A stretch of DNA of 32,066 nt from assembly GCA_902810755.1 (NCBI GenBank), contig CADDYT010000068.1, positions 1 through 32,066 on the forward strand, in the 5' to 3' direction. Each line of letters starts with the position of its first letter. Within the stretch, counting starts at the first letter, position 1. The notes under the pieces are model-generated. The model searched no databases. It was not told the origin of the DNA and saw nothing but the letters and a program-made list of their open reading frames with translations. Position numbers and translations under genes: made by a program. This stretch comes from Chloroflexota bacterium (lineage in GTDB: Bacteria; Chloroflexota; Ktedonobacteria; Ktedonobacterales; Ktedonobacteraceae). Below, in pieces: positions 6,922 through 17,836 of this stretch.

Positions 6922-7698
6922 ATGCTGCTTGATAAAGATGCGAAATTGCCGGGCGAGAAGCTGGATGACGAGATGAGCCAGGATGAGGAGATGCAGCGAC
7001 CTGACGCGCTGACGGCGGCTAGCTGGTTTGTGAGAGACTATTATCCTGCTGCTCTGGGCGCTATGCTGAGCGGCAGTCAGGCGCGCGGCGAGGGACATAA
7101 AGGCTCCGATCTCGATCTGGTGATCCTCAACAGTGTCGGGCAGCCGCACTGGGCCACGTTTGAGGCATATGGCTGGCCGATTGAGGCGTTTGTCATGACA
7201 CCCGCCTCCTATGCCCACATGTTCTCAGTGGAAGTCGAGCGGCGCTGGCCCATCTATTTGCGCATGAGCGCGGAAAGCCGGATCCTCTTCGATCTGGACG
7301 GGCAGACGGCTCTGATGCAACAGACGGCGCAGCAACTGATGGCGGCGGGGCCGCTCCCGTTGAACGTGGAAGAGGTCGCGCAAACACGCTACCACCTGAC
7401 CTCGGTGATGGCCGATATGGCCGATATCGACGACACAGATGAGCTGCGTATCCTGGCGCACGACCTGGTTGACTCCCTGATTGATGCCTGCCTGGGCTAT
7501 TCCCGCCACTGGCTGGGCAAAGGCAAGTGGCGCTGGCGCTATCTGCGCGATTGCGACCCCCTGGCAGCGACCAGACTCTCCCTTGCCATGACCGCGTTCT
7601 ATCAACACAACGATAAAGAGCCTCTACTGAAGTTTGCGCGCGGCGTGTTATCCCTCTTCGGCGGCCCGCTCTTCGCCGGTCGCTTTACGGCGTATTGA
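6922..7698 (+). CDS. Nucleotidyltransferase-fold protein
   Basis: This 258-residue protein has the DNA-polymerase-beta-type nucleotidyltransferase signature GS...DxD near its N-terminus: Gly51-Ser52 in LSGSQARGEGHKGSDLDLVI, with metal-binding Asp63 and Asp65. The C-terminal half is helical (HDLVDSLIDACLGYSRHWLG), as in aminoglycoside and MNT-type transferases. It would move a nucleotide onto a small molecule or protein; the acceptor is unknown. The ATG at 6922 has AAAAGG five bases upstream. An alternative TTG at 6877 has a good AGGAG six bases before it and would add 15 residues. It is divergent from the phosphotransferase gene. Confidence 0.78.
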   Translation: MLLDKDAKLPGEKLDDEMSQDEEMQRPDALTAASWFVRDYYPAALGAMLSGSQARGEGHKGSDLDLVILNSVGQPHWATFEAYGWPIEAFVMTPASYAHMFSVEVERRWPIYLRMSAESRILFDLDGQTALMQQTAQQLMAAGPLPLNVEEVAQTRYHLTSVMADMADIDDTDELRILAHDLVDSLIDACLGYSRHWLGKGKWRWRYLRDCDPLAATRLSLAMTAFYQHNDKEPLLKFARGVLSLFGGPLFAGRFTAY

Positions 7699-7742
7699 TG
7701 AGGTATTCATAGTGGTTGATCTCGACTGGCAGTATCCAGAGG

Positions 7743-7760
7743 TGATAGTATGAACTATCA
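7743..7760. promoter_or_regulatory. Small inverted repeat upstream of the antiporter gene
   Basis: TGATAGT (7743-7749) and ACTATCA (7754-7760) form a seven-base inverted repeat around ATGA, 37 bases before the antiporter start. It may be an operator or an RNA hairpin in the leader. No convincing promoter was found in this 99-base gap. Confidence 0.35.
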
Positions 7761-7797
7761 AACCGGTAATGGACATCTGTGGAGAGGTTAATCGCCT

Positions 7798-9063
7798 ATG
7801 TCGCTCGCAAATCTTCCCTTGCCCGTCACCATCGATATTAACGAGGTGGTGCGGCTGCTCGTACTCTTGCTGTTGATCGCGCTGGTCGTGATCCTGGTGA
7901 CGCGGCGACTGGCCGTGCCATACACGCTGGGGCTGGTCGTTGTTGGCCTGCTGATCGGCTTTTTTAACGCGCTGCCTGCCGTGCGGCTGGACCCGCAACT
8001 GGTGCTGTTCGTTTTCCTGCCCGCGCTGCTCTTTCAAGGCTCGTGGGAGATAGATACGAGTTATTTGCGAGCGCACTGGCTGGCCGTTCTCCTGCTGGCC
8101 GTGCCGGGCGTTCTCATCTCGCTGGTCGTCATCGCCGTGCCGCTCCACTTCCTGATGGGCATTGACTGGCTCTCCGCCTTGCTGCTGGGCGCGATTCTCT
8201 CGCCCACCGATCCCGTCGCCGTACTGGGACTCTTTCACCAGTTGAAAGTGGATGTTGGCCTCTCGACCATCATCGAGGGAGAAAGCCTCTTCAATGATGG
8301 CATGGCCGGGGCGCTATACTCGACCTTTCTCGCGCTCGTGCTGCTTTCCCTGCAAGGCACGGCCCCCACCGGCGCGCAAGCCTGGCTGGACGGCCTGCTA
8401 AATTTCCTGCTCGAAGCTGGAGGCGGCGCAGTGATCGGCCTGGGCTGCGGTTTCCTCGTCAGCCGCCTGGTGACGCTGATCGATGAGCCGCTGATTGAGA
8501 CCACCATCACCATCGTCACCGCTTATGGCGTCTACCTGCTGGCCGACGCGCTGCACACCTCCGGTATCCTGGCGGTTGTCCTGGCCGCGCTGCTTCTGGG
8601 CAGCTACGGGCGGCGCGTCGGCCTGGGACCGCGCACGCGGGAATTTGTGGATACCTTCTGGGAGATACTGGCCTTCATCGCCAATGCCCTCATCTTCCTG
8701 CTGATCGGCTCGCAGCTCAACCCCGCCGGTTTTCTGGCACAGATCACACGCATCCCCTTGCTGCTGACGGCTCTGCTCGCCATCGGCACCGTGCTGCTGG
8801 GCCGTCTGCTTGTGGTGCTGGGCCTGCTCATCCTCAACCATCCGTTGCACCTGGGCATTGAACGCCCCTGGCGCGTCCTCATCTTCTGGAGCGGCCTGCG
8901 CGGCGCGCTCTCCCTTGCCCTCGTCCTCGCCCTCCCGCTCACCATTCCCGACCGCGACGCCCTCGTCCTCTCGACCTACGCCGTCGTCTTCTTTACCCTC
9001 ATGGTGCAGGGCTTCAGCCTGCGCTGGCTCTTGAGCCGCCTGCGCGGCGTCTCGATGCAATAA
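7798..9063 (+). CDS. CPA1-family monovalent cation:proton antiporter
   Basis: This 421-residue protein has about twelve membrane helices. The diagnostic segment ILSPTDPVAV (about 137-146) and EGESLFNDG (about 161-169) are the ion-binding motifs of the CPA1/NhaP-NHE family, and the late GLRGALSLALVLALP helix fits as well. It would exchange Na+ or K+ for protons at the inner membrane. It ends soon after the last helix, so it lacks the large cytoplasmic regulatory tail some relatives have. GGAGAGG precedes the ATG by about 13 bases. It is a single-gene unit followed 63 bases later by the cyclase gene. Confidence 0.92.
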   Translation: MSLANLPLPVTIDINEVVRLLVLLLLIALVVILVTRRLAVPYTLGLVVVGLLIGFFNALPAVRLDPQLVLFVFLPALLFQGSWEIDTSYLRAHWLAVLLLAVPGVLISLVVIAVPLHFLMGIDWLSALLLGAILSPTDPVAVLGLFHQLKVDVGLSTIIEGESLFNDGMAGALYSTFLALVLLSLQGTAPTGAQAWLDGLLNFLLEAGGGAVIGLGCGFLVSRLVTLIDEPLIETTITIVTAYGVYLLADALHTSGILAVVLAALLLGSYGRRVGLGPRTREFVDTFWEILAFIANALIFLLIGSQLNPAGFLAQITRIPLLLTALLAIGTVLLGRLLVVLGLLILNHPLHLGIERPWRVLIFWSGLRGALSLALVLALPLTIPDRDALVLSTYAVVFFTLMVQGFSLRWLLSRLRGVSMQ

Positions 9064-9126
9064 CGTGCTATGGGATACAATAGAGCAATAATGCGTATTT
9101 TTTGAACAGGGAAGGAGTTTTTTCTT

Positions 9127-9942
9127 ATGGCTATGGAAACCCTGTTGAACGAACTGGCGCAGGCGCGCATCTATGACCTGGAACAGCCCCGCTACTTTGG
9201 TGCGCCCATCTTTCCCGCGCACGCGCCCGGCTTTGTCTATACCCTGCACCGCCGCCACGAACGCGGCGCGAGCGGCGAGGCGCGTACCAGCGCCTCCGGC
9301 TCCTACTATTCCACGGAGCATTCAGGCACGCATATCGATGCCCTGTGCCATCAGGCGGAGAATATGACGCTTTATGGCGGGCGCGAGATCGGGCCGCAGG
9401 TGCAGACCTCAACGGGTTTCACCGCACTGGGCGTGGAGACGATTCCGCCACTGCTGGGCCGGGGCATCCTGCTGGATATCGCGCGCTGCCGGGGCGTCGA
9501 GCGCGTTGAAGATGACAGGCCGGTCACGCGCGCCGATCTGGAAGCGGCGGCGCGGCAGCAGGGCGTAGAGGTGCGCGAGGGAGATATCGTGCTGGTGCGC
9601 ACCGGCAACGGGACGCGCTGGCAACAGCCCGAAGCCTACCTCGCGGCTACCGGCGTCACCGCCGATGGCTCGCAGTGGCTGGCCGATCAGCACGTGCGCG
9701 CCGTCGGGGCCGACAACGTCGCCTGGGACGTGCCGGGCGTCGTCGATCCCGACCTCAACGTCACGCTGCCCGGCCACCTGATTTTGCTGGTGCGCAACGG
9801 CATCTACATCATCGAAAATCTGTTCCTCGAAGACCTGGCGCGCGATCAGCACTACGAGTTCGCCTTTGCCTGCTTCCCTCTCAAAATGCGCGGCGCCACC
9901 GGCTCGCCCGTGCGCCCGGTAGCGATGGTATCTACCGCGTGA
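9127..9942 (+). CDS. Cyclase-family hydrolase (kynurenine formamidase-like)
   Basis: This is a 271-residue protein of the metal-dependent cyclase family (PF04199 type). The signature EHSGTHIDALCH gives His65, His69, Asp71 and His75, which correspond to the HxGTHxDxxxH metal site. Later GDIVLVRTGNG and the His in LPGHLILL fit the fold. Family members include kynurenine formamidase, isatin hydrolase and polyketide cyclases; here the 271-residue size and acidic loops do not decide the substrate. AAGGAG lies about ten bases before the ATG; a second in-frame ATG two codons on is possible. It converges on the next gene with seven bases between the stops. Confidence 0.87.
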   Translation: MAMETLLNELAQARIYDLEQPRYFGAPIFPAHAPGFVYTLHRRHERGASGEARTSASGSYYSTEHSGTHIDALCHQAENMTLYGGREIGPQVQTSTGFTALGVETIPPLLGRGILLDIARCRGVERVEDDRPVTRADLEAAARQQGVEVREGDIVLVRTGNGTRWQQPEAYLAATGVTADGSQWLADQHVRAVGADNVAWDVPGVVDPDLNVTLPGHLILLVRNGIYIIENLFLEDLARDQHYEFAFACFPLKMRGATGSPVRPVAMVSTA

Positions 9943-9949
9943 GGGCCGG

Positions 9950-10864
9950 TCACGAAACGAAAATTTGCCCGGCGTGCCAGGTGTCGATGGAGTGTTCGAC
10001 GGCGGCGATGTAGCCCTGGACGTTGTTGTTGTCGCTGGAAGGGGCGTAGGTGGGAATGATCTGCGCCACCGTCGTTTTGCCCCAGACGGCCACGTAGAGG
10101 TTACGAATCAGCTTGTACCACTCCTCGTAGCCCTGCACCCAGCTGGAGAAGCCGGCGTAGCCATTGATGCACGGGAAGTTCGGGATGCAGCGCAGGTTGC
10201 CAAGCGAAAGGGTGGTCGTCGCCATACCGTATTTGCCGAAAGTGCTTTCGTGTAAAAAGAAGGCCAGCGCGAAGGCGGGGTCGATGCCATATTTCACGCC
10301 GAGATCATACATTGCCTGGCCCGTCCCGGCAGCCGGCGAGTGGTACGCGGCCAGCACTTCGTTTATAAAGGCGGCGCTGATGCTCGGTTTGCCGATGACG
10401 GAGTAGGGGCCACCGTGCGTAATCGGCTTCTTGCCGGGCAGCGGACCGCTGCTGTTTTCCCACGTGGTGACATTGTCATAGGTGCCGCCGATCTGGATGG
10501 GGTAGACCTGACCGCCGTTGGGGGGCAGCAGGACAAGCTGGGAGACGCGCTGGTACATTCCCGCCGAGACGAGTACCAGCAGCGAGATGACTACCACAAT
10601 TACACAGATAAGCCAGGGCTGCAACCAGGGACGATGCTTCTCCGCCTGGCGCTCCTTAAATTGATCGACGACCAGCGCCGCCGTCCGCACGGGAGCTATT
10701 TGCCCCGTCACCTGAGCCGGTATCGGAATGCGCCCGGTTGTCCTGGGCGCTGTCTCCTGCTCTCCCGTCACAGCCGGGAGCTGACGGGTGGCTCGCGGGG
10801 GAATAACCGTCGTCGTTTCTGGCTCCTGTTGTGGCATCCTCTTCGCATAGTTCCCACTCGCCAT
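9950..10864 (-). CDS. Membrane-anchored glucosaminidase/lysozyme-like protein
   Basis: This 304-residue protein has a Pro/Thr-rich cytoplasmic stretch, then one membrane helix at about 85-104 (LICVIVVVISLLVLVSAGMY), then an outside domain. That domain contains PSISAAFINEVLAAYHSPA and ALAFFLHESTFGKYGM, where Glu206 sits like the catalytic Glu of glucosaminidase/lysozyme-fold peptidoglycan hydrolases. Further matching features are the LGNLRC segment and the SSWVQGYEEWYKLIRNLY segment. It probably cuts or binds cell-wall glycan. The ATG at 10864 has AGGAGG nine bases upstream; a TTG two codons earlier is too close to it. A possible LexA-type box overlaps its promoter. Confidence 0.75.
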   Translation of the reverse strand: MASGNYAKRMPQQEPETTTVIPPRATRQLPAVTGEQETAPRTTGRIPIPAQVTGQIAPVRTAALVVDQFKERQAEKHRPWLQPWLICVIVVVISLLVLVSAGMYQRVSQLVLLPPNGGQVYPIQIGGTYDNVTTWENSSGPLPGKKPITHGGPYSVIGKPSISAAFINEVLAAYHSPAAGTGQAMYDLGVKYGIDPAFALAFFLHESTFGKYGMATTTLSLGNLRCIPNFPCINGYAGFSSWVQGYEEWYKLIRNLYVAVWGKTTVAQIIPTYAPSSDNNNVQGYIAAVEHSIDTWHAGQIFVS

Positions 10865-10891
10865 GAACAATTTCCTCCTTACAATCTTGCA

Positions 10892-10914
10892 AATAGAACG
10901 TTCGTTCTATTATA
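10892..10914 (-). promoter_or_regulatory. Promoter with a SOS-box-like operator
   Basis: On the minus strand an extended -10, TGTTATAAT (TATAAT at 10914-10909), is overlapped by AGAACGAACGTTCT (10908-10895). This agrees with the Gram-positive-type LexA box CGAACRNRYGTTYC at twelve of fourteen positions, including the entire GAACRNRYGTTY core. The symmetry extends to AATAGAAC/GTTCTATT. No good -35 was seen. A TetR-type operator is the alternative. The rest of 10865-11308 holds the next gene's promoter and leader and no gene. Confidence 0.55.
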
Positions 10915-11125
10915 ACACACTCCCGTCCTCACGGCTAGAGCTTGCGACCTGTCCAGAAATATTCCTCGCTTTCCCTTGCGCTCAGAGACGAAAAAAACTC
11001 TGGATAACGATGACATAGAAAGAAACACAATGGTTCAGTTGTTAGAATAACACGGGCCTGTCAATCCTGTCAAACCGGGCCGATGGTCCTCTCCGGTTTT
11101 CCAGATAAATGAACCCTGCCGGGCG

Positions 11126-11154
11126 TTGCCTTGTGGCACGTTTTCAGCTATAAT
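11126..11154 (+). promoter_or_regulatory. Sigma-70 promoter of the GH38 gene
   Basis: TTGCCT (11126-11131), a 17-base spacer and a perfect TATAAT (11149-11154) predict a start near 11161 and a leader of about 150 bases. The leader holds CAGGTGAACCTG (11223-11234) and the hairpin GGGCGA/TCGCCC (11269-11274 with 11284-11289), which looks like another dispersed repeat rather than a riboswitch. Confidence 0.7.
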
Positions 11155-11308
11155 ACAGTTTAATCTAAGATTGCTGAATAAGCAAGGGAACATCGAACAA
11201 TCAGGATAGATACAAAAAAGTACAGGTGAACCTGACCGGACAACAGCCGGGTTTGTCTCGCCCCAGGCGGGCGACCCTGAAGATCGCCCCTACAGCGTAA
11301 GGAGCGCC

Positions 11309-14300
11309 ATGACTCGCCAACTCAACATTATCCTTGTCCCCCATACCCACTGGGATCGTGAATGGTATCAGACGTTTCAGCAATTTCGCATTCGTCTTGT
11401 ACGTGCGGTTGACAGGTTGCTGGATATTTTAGAACGCGACCCCGGCTTCACGCATTTCATGCTCGATGGGCAGACTATCGTTCTCGATGATTATCTTGAG
11501 GTAGAGCCGGAGCAGGAAGAACGGCTGCGGCAGCACATCCGGGCGGGTCGCGTGCTGGTTGGCCCCTGGTATTTGCAGCCGGACGAGTTTCTGGTGAGCG
11601 GCGAGGCGCTGGTGCGCAACCTGCAGTTCGGCCTGCGGCGCGCCGCCGAGTTCGGTGAGGCCATGCGCGTTGGTTATTTGCCGGATACGTTCGGGCATAT
11701 CGCGCAGATGCCGCAAATTTTGCGCGGCTTCGGCATCGATAACGCCGTTTTCTGGCGTGGCGTCGGCGATGAGGCAAAGAACAGCGAGTTTTACTGGGCC
11801 GCACCGGATGGTACAAAAGTCCTGGTTATTCATCTTGCCGACCCGTTCGGCTATTCCAACGCGCGCATGATGCCGCTTCATCCACGCGAGTTCGCGGCCC
11901 GTGTCGAACTGCTTGCCGCCAATCTTCTCCCGAAAGCCACCGGCGATACCCTGCTCTTTATGAACGGCTCCGATCATCTTGAGCCGCAGGATGGGCTACC
12001 GGCGACCATCGCTGCCGCCAACACCCTGCTGCAATCCATCGATGGCGCCACATTCGCGCGGATGATGGTCGGCGAGAGTGCAGGTACAGAGAATGCGACG
12101 CGGCAGAAGAGCGATGAACCGCGTTACGATTCCATTCAGGTGCGCATCGGCACGCTGCCCCAGTATATTGAAGCTGTGCGCAAGAGTAATCCTGATGGCA
12201 ATTTCCAGACACTGTATGGGGAGATGCGCAGCAGCCAGTACGCGCCCCTGCTGGCCGGCGTCCTCTCTTCGCGCATGTGGATCAAGCTGCAGAATACGGC
12301 CACCGAGCAATTGCTTGAACGCTGGGTGGAACCGCTGACGGCATGGGCTGCGCAACTGGGAGCGCGCTATCCCGCCGGGCTGGTGCGCCTGGCCTGGAAA
12401 TACCTGTTGCAGAACCACCCGCACGACAGCATCTGCGGATGCAGCCTCGATCAGGTGCATGTTGAGAACCGCGTGCGCTTCGCCCAGAGCCAGCAGATCG
12501 GCGAAAGCGTGCTGGCCACTGCGATGCAGGCCATCGCGGACGCCACCGATACCCGCGCGCCCTTTGCCTCTGCGCAGCCAGGTCAGGAGCCTGTTCCCAT
12601 CATCGTCTTCAATGCCGCGCCCGCGCAGAGTAGCGCGCTGGCGCAGGCGGTCGTGCAGTTCGATGGCTCGCTGCGCAACGCCGCCCTGGTTGACGAGAGC
12701 GGCGCGGCCATGCCCTACCGGGTCGTCAATCGCTGGAGTCAGGAACGCGGCTCGATGGAGTTTCCCCGCGAGATGGTAGCGGGTATGCTCAGCTTCCTGG
12801 GCTTCACCGAAACCGGCAGTCTGATCGAAATGGCGCATAGTGCGCTCAACACGGCGCTGGGCGAGAGCGAGGATGCCAACATCATCACCCATGTTCATAT
12901 CGATACTGACATGCAGCCGGGCGTGGCGCGCATCGAACTGCTGATTGCCCCGAAAGGGCGCGCCAGCGTCAACGAGGCCGAACTCGCCTCGTTCGAGCCA
13001 CAGATGATGGCTCTGCTAAACCGTGAGGATATCGAGACCCTGCGCATCTCCGTTATTGACGAGTTACGCGAAAAGCTCGAATTCGTCGCTGCCGACCTGC
13101 CCGCCTATGGCCTCAAAACCTTCTGGCTCTACCCGCGCGGCCTCGCGCAGCCTGTCAGCCGGTCTGCGTTCTCGCTGGCTGCGCCCGCAACAAACGCCAT
13201 CGAAAACGAATGGTTCCGCGTTGAGGCCGACGCGCAGGATGGCACGCTGACCGTCGTCGATAAGCAGACGGGCGCGGTCTACACGGGCCTCAATCGCTTC
13301 GTGGATGGCGGAGACGTTGGCGACCTCTACACGTACTGCCCGCCGCAGGATGATCGGCTCATCAGCCAGCCGCTTGAGCCGCCGCGTATCGAACTGGTCA
13401 GCGCGGGTCCGGCGCGGGCCACATTGCGTATCAGCGGGTTATGGTTGCTGCCTGCCGCCTGTAATGAGAGCCGCAGCGGGCGCAGCGAAGAGGGCGTTTC
13501 CTGCGCGATCAGCACCGAAGTGTCACTAATCCCCGGTATGCGACGTATTGATATACAGACGAGTATTGACAACGCGGCGAAGGATCATCGCCTGCGCGTC
13601 CTCTTCCCGGTACCGTTCAGCGTAGAACAGGTAGCCGCCGAAGGAACCTTCGAGGTGCGCAGCCGCCCGGTCGCGGCGCCGCGACCGGCGGATGTGACAA
13701 CCTGGGCGGAGACGCCGGTTAATAGCTTCCCGCAGAAACGTTTTGTCGATATCAGTAATGGAGAGCGCGGGCTGGCCATCCTCAATCGCGGGCTGCCGGA
13801 GTATGAAATGGTGCAAGCCGGGCCGGGCGTACCGGCGGGGGGCATGGCGCTCGCATTGACGTTGCTGCGCTGCGTGGAGTGGCTCTCGCGCGGCGATCTG
13901 GCGACGCGGCGCGGACATGCGGGGCCGATGGAGTACACGCCAGAGGCGCAATGCCTCGGCCAGCACGTCTTCAACTACGCGCTGGTACCCCACGGCGGCG
14001 ACTGGCAGACCGACGATGCGCTCGTCCTGCGTGAGGCCCAGGCGTTCAACACAGGCGTGCGCGCGCTGACCGCCAGCCAGCACCAGGGCCAACAACCTGC
14101 GACCGCCCGGCTCGTCAGCGTCGAGCCGCCCGCACTCGTCGTCAGCGCCATCAAGCGCAGCAACGACGGGCAGGGCCTGCTTGTGCGCGTCTATAACCCG
14201 CTCACTCGTTCTGTAGAGGCGAGCATCCAACCGGAACCGCCTGTCGGCGCGCACGCAGGCACAACAAACGAGGCAAGCGAGCATACAGATAAAGGGCTTG

Positions 14301-14434
14301 CCTTTACTCGCGCTTTTATGGCAAACTTACAGGAGGAGCCGCAAGAATCGCTGCCCTGGCACCATAGCGGTGGGGAAAAGGCGCTGCACCTCACCATACG
14401 GCCGGGCGAGATCAAAACGTTGCTGTTTCAGTAG
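11309..14434 (+). CDS. GH38 alpha-mannosidase
   Basis: This 1041-residue protein is of glycoside hydrolase family 38. The metal-binding HTHWDREWY is at 12-20 and the nucleophile Asp126 sits in GYLPDTFGHIAQMPQ. FMNGSDHLEPQ (about 217) and HDSICGCSLDQVHVENRVRF carry further zinc and substrate residues; the last block is typical of the bacterial MngB-like branch. There is no signal peptide, so it is probably cytoplasmic and could hydrolyse mannosylglycerate or mannosides. The catalytic domain is about residues 1-270 and the helical bundle about 280-380, and the C-terminal beta-sandwich domains follow. AAGGAG lies seven bases before the ATG. It has a well-formed promoter and no neighbouring transport or sugar gene. 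Confidence 0.93.
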   Translation: MTRQLNIILVPHTHWDREWYQTFQQFRIRLVRAVDRLLDILERDPGFTHFMLDGQTIVLDDYLEVEPEQEERLRQHIRAGRVLVGPWYLQPDEFLVSGEALVRNLQFGLRRAAEFGEAMRVGYLPDTFGHIAQMPQILRGFGIDNAVFWRGVGDEAKNSEFYWAAPDGTKVLVIHLADPFGYSNARMMPLHPREFAARVELLAANLLPKATGDTLLFMNGSDHLEPQDGLPATIAAANTLLQSIDGATFARMMVGESAGTENATRQKSDEPRYDSIQVRIGTLPQYIEAVRKSNPDGNFQTLYGEMRSSQYAPLLAGVLSSRMWIKLQNTATEQLLERWVEPLTAWAAQLGARYPAGLVRLAWKYLLQNHPHDSICGCSLDQVHVENRVRFAQSQQIGESVLATAMQAIADATDTRAPFASAQPGQEPVPIIVFNAAPAQSSALAQAVVQFDGSLRNAALVDESGAAMPYRVVNRWSQERGSMEFPREMVAGMLSFLGFTETGSLIEMAHSALNTALGESEDANIITHVHIDTDMQPGVARIELLIAPKGRASVNEAELASFEPQMMALLNREDIETLRISVIDELREKLEFVAADLPAYGLKTFWLYPRGLAQPVSRSAFSLAAPATNAIENEWFRVEADAQDGTLTVVDKQTGAVYTGLNRFVDGGDVGDLYTYCPPQDDRLISQPLEPPRIELVSAGPARATLRISGLWLLPAACNESRSGRSEEGVSCAISTEVSLIPGMRRIDIQTSIDNAAKDHRLRVLFPVPFSVEQVAAEGTFEVRSRPVAAPRPADVTTWAETPVNSFPQKRFVDISNGERGLAILNRGLPEYEMVQAGPGVPAGGMALALTLLRCVEWLSRGDLATRRGHAGPMEYTPEAQCLGQHVFNYALVPHGGDWQTDDALVLREAQAFNTGVRALTASQHQGQQPATARLVSVEPPALVVSAIKRSNDGQGLLVRVYNPLTRSVEASIQPEPPVGAHAGTTNEASEHTDKGLAFTRAFMANLQEEPQESLPWHHSGGEKALHLTIRPGEIKTLLFQ

Positions 14435-14534
14435 GGAAAATGTCATATCCTGTTGTCGTTGGCGTATCCGGTACGTTGTATATCATGTAGTAGCCGAATA
14501 TGTATTTCTGTAAATCGAAAGGGGCCGAGGTCCT

Positions 14535-15143
14535 GTGATAACACATCTCCTGTTTCATTTTTCGCTGGCCGGCATTGCAGCGGGAAATCCGCCCGCTACC
14601 ACCTCTTCCGGCAGTAACACACTGGCTGCATTACAAAATGCTCTAGGTATTGTCATTGCATTTGCCGTCGCCTTTATCGTCATCTTCTGGCTGAGCCTGA
14701 TTGTATGGACGTTCCGCGACATCCGTTCGCGTTCTCAGGATTTTCTGACGCAGATTCTCGCGACTGTGCTGGTGGCAGTCTTCTTTATCGGCGGTCTCTT
14801 CATTTACCTGATCCTGCGCCCGCGCCAGACGCTGGCCGAGATTTACGAGCGGCAACTGGAAGAGGAGTCGCTGCTGGCCGAGATGACGGAGCGACAGACC
14901 TGCGATAACTGCCATGTGCGCGTCGAGTCCGATTTCCAGATCTGCCCATCCTGTGGCAAGAAGCTCAAGCGTCCCTGCCCCAAGTGCGAGCGCCTGCTCG
15001 AACTGCGCTGGTCTTTCTGCCCCTACTGCGCCACCAATCTCGCGGCTGCCTCGATGCCGGGCATGCCCGGTATGGCTCCTATGCCTTCTATGCAAGGTAT
15101 GTCACCCCCTCAAAGCGTCCAGATGGGTCGCCGTTACGAATGA
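14535..15143 (+). CDS. Two-helix membrane protein with a double zinc ribbon
   Basis: This 202-residue protein has two strong membrane helices at about 36-60 and 71-93, then a short coiled segment (LAEIYERQLEEESLLAEM), then two zinc ribbons in the cytoplasm. The first is CDNC...CPSCG and the second CPKC...CPYC. The tail is Met/Pro/Gly-rich (repeats of MPGM and MPSM). No catalytic motif is seen, and the function is unknown; such ribbons usually bind protein or nucleic acid. The start is GTG at 14535, with GAGG five bases upstream. It could share a transcript with the mannosidase gene, 100 bases upstream, or use a weak promoter (TTGTCG, 17 bases, TTGTAT at 14453-14481). Confidence 0.8.
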   Translation: MITHLLFHFSLAGIAAGNPPATTSSGSNTLAALQNALGIVIAFAVAFIVIFWLSLIVWTFRDIRSRSQDFLTQILATVLVAVFFIGGLFIYLILRPRQTLAEIYERQLEEESLLAEMTERQTCDNCHVRVESDFQICPSCGKKLKRPCPKCERLLELRWSFCPYCATNLAAASMPGMPGMAPMPSMQGMSPPQSVQMGRRYE

Positions 15144-15159
15144 TGTAATGAGATTTCCG

Positions 15160-15217
15160 CATGTCGTCCTGCGTGGAGCGAAGGACGACATGCCGGGATT
15201 GCTTTGCATGGCAATCC
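15160..15217. repeat. Hairpin pair downstream of the zinc-ribbon gene
   Basis: CATGTCGTCCT (15160-15170) pairs with AGGACGACATG (15182-15192) around the 11-base loop GCGTGGAGCGA. This is the same loop as the hairpin at 223-297 with one change. A second stem, GGATTGC with GCAATCC (15196-15202 with 15211-15217), follows. Together they may end the zinc-ribbon transcript, although no T-run is present. Confidence 0.7.
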
Positions 15218-15244
15218 GTTGACCCTCTCAACTTAACGTAAGAC

Positions 15245-15273
15245 TTGGCTGATCAGGCGCATTGTGGTATAAT
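15245..15273 (+). promoter_or_regulatory. gyrB promoter with extended -10
   Basis: TTGGCT (15245-15250), a 17-base spacer and TGGTATAAT (TATAAT at 15268-15273) form a strong promoter. The predicted start is near 15280, leaving a leader of about 260 bases before the gyrB ATG. The leader holds an inverted repeat, AAATGTGG with CCACATTT (15284-15291 with 15310-15317), and a 78-codon open frame at 15276-15512 that shows no sign of being a real gene. Confidence 0.75.
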
Positions 15274-15525
15274 GAATGGGCGCAAATGTGGGCAAAAACA
15301 GGCATTGTGCCACATTTTCTTATCGCAACAAGAATATCTCTAAAGGGCTGCGACTTCGTGAGATAGCATTTCCCTCGCGCCTTTCGCCGGACCGGACTGG
15401 TCAGTCGAAGCGAGCATGTTCTCCTTACGGACAGGCTCATATCTTGTGCCTCGGAGAGGGTAAGTGGCTGTCTTGCAGTCTACTGCTTACAACTTCTGGC
15501 GCTATGGTCTAGTTTCTGAAAATAA

Positions 15526-17562
<2,037 letters not shown>

Positions 17563-17565
17563 TTT

Positions 17566-17835
17566 TCACTTCCCGAACCGCTCTCGGCTCCGTGCCTGCG
17601 CCTTCTCCGCCTCTTCCTGCCGGTTTTTCGGCGTAGAGGCGGATTGCAGCGAGGCGAGCAGCCGCGTTGAGATGTCTGCAATATCATCGACTGCCGCGTA
17701 GAAGGCGGCCTCGTTGGCTTTGGAGGGCTTATTGAAGCCGCTGATCTTGCGCACGAATTGCAGGGCGGCGGCGTGAATCTCTTCCTCGCTGGCGGGCGGC
17801 TCGAAGTTGAAGAGGGGGCGAATGTTTCGACACAT
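17566..17835 (-). CDS. DUF2277 family protein
   Basis: This 89-residue protein matches the DUF2277 pattern from its first residue: MCRNIRPLFNFEPPASEEEI, then AALQFVRKISGFNKPSKANE, then a short helix and a Gln/Glu/Arg-rich tail. The function of the family is unknown to me. The start at 17835 is set by this family N-terminus and by GGAGG ten bases upstream; a longer in-frame reading is the upstream gene remnant in another frame. The preceding stop (17837) is one base away, so it is translated with the remnant. Confidence 0.88.
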   Translation of the reverse strand: MCRNIRPLFNFEPPASEEEIHAAALQFVRKISGFNKPSKANEAAFYAAVDDIADISTRLLASLQSASTPKNRQEEAEKAQARSRERFGK

Positions 17836-17836
17836 C

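Noticed and set aside
15276..15512. A 78-codon frame in the gyrB leader beginning just after the promoter
   Set aside because: It has no ribosome site and no recognisable sequence; treated as untranslated leader.
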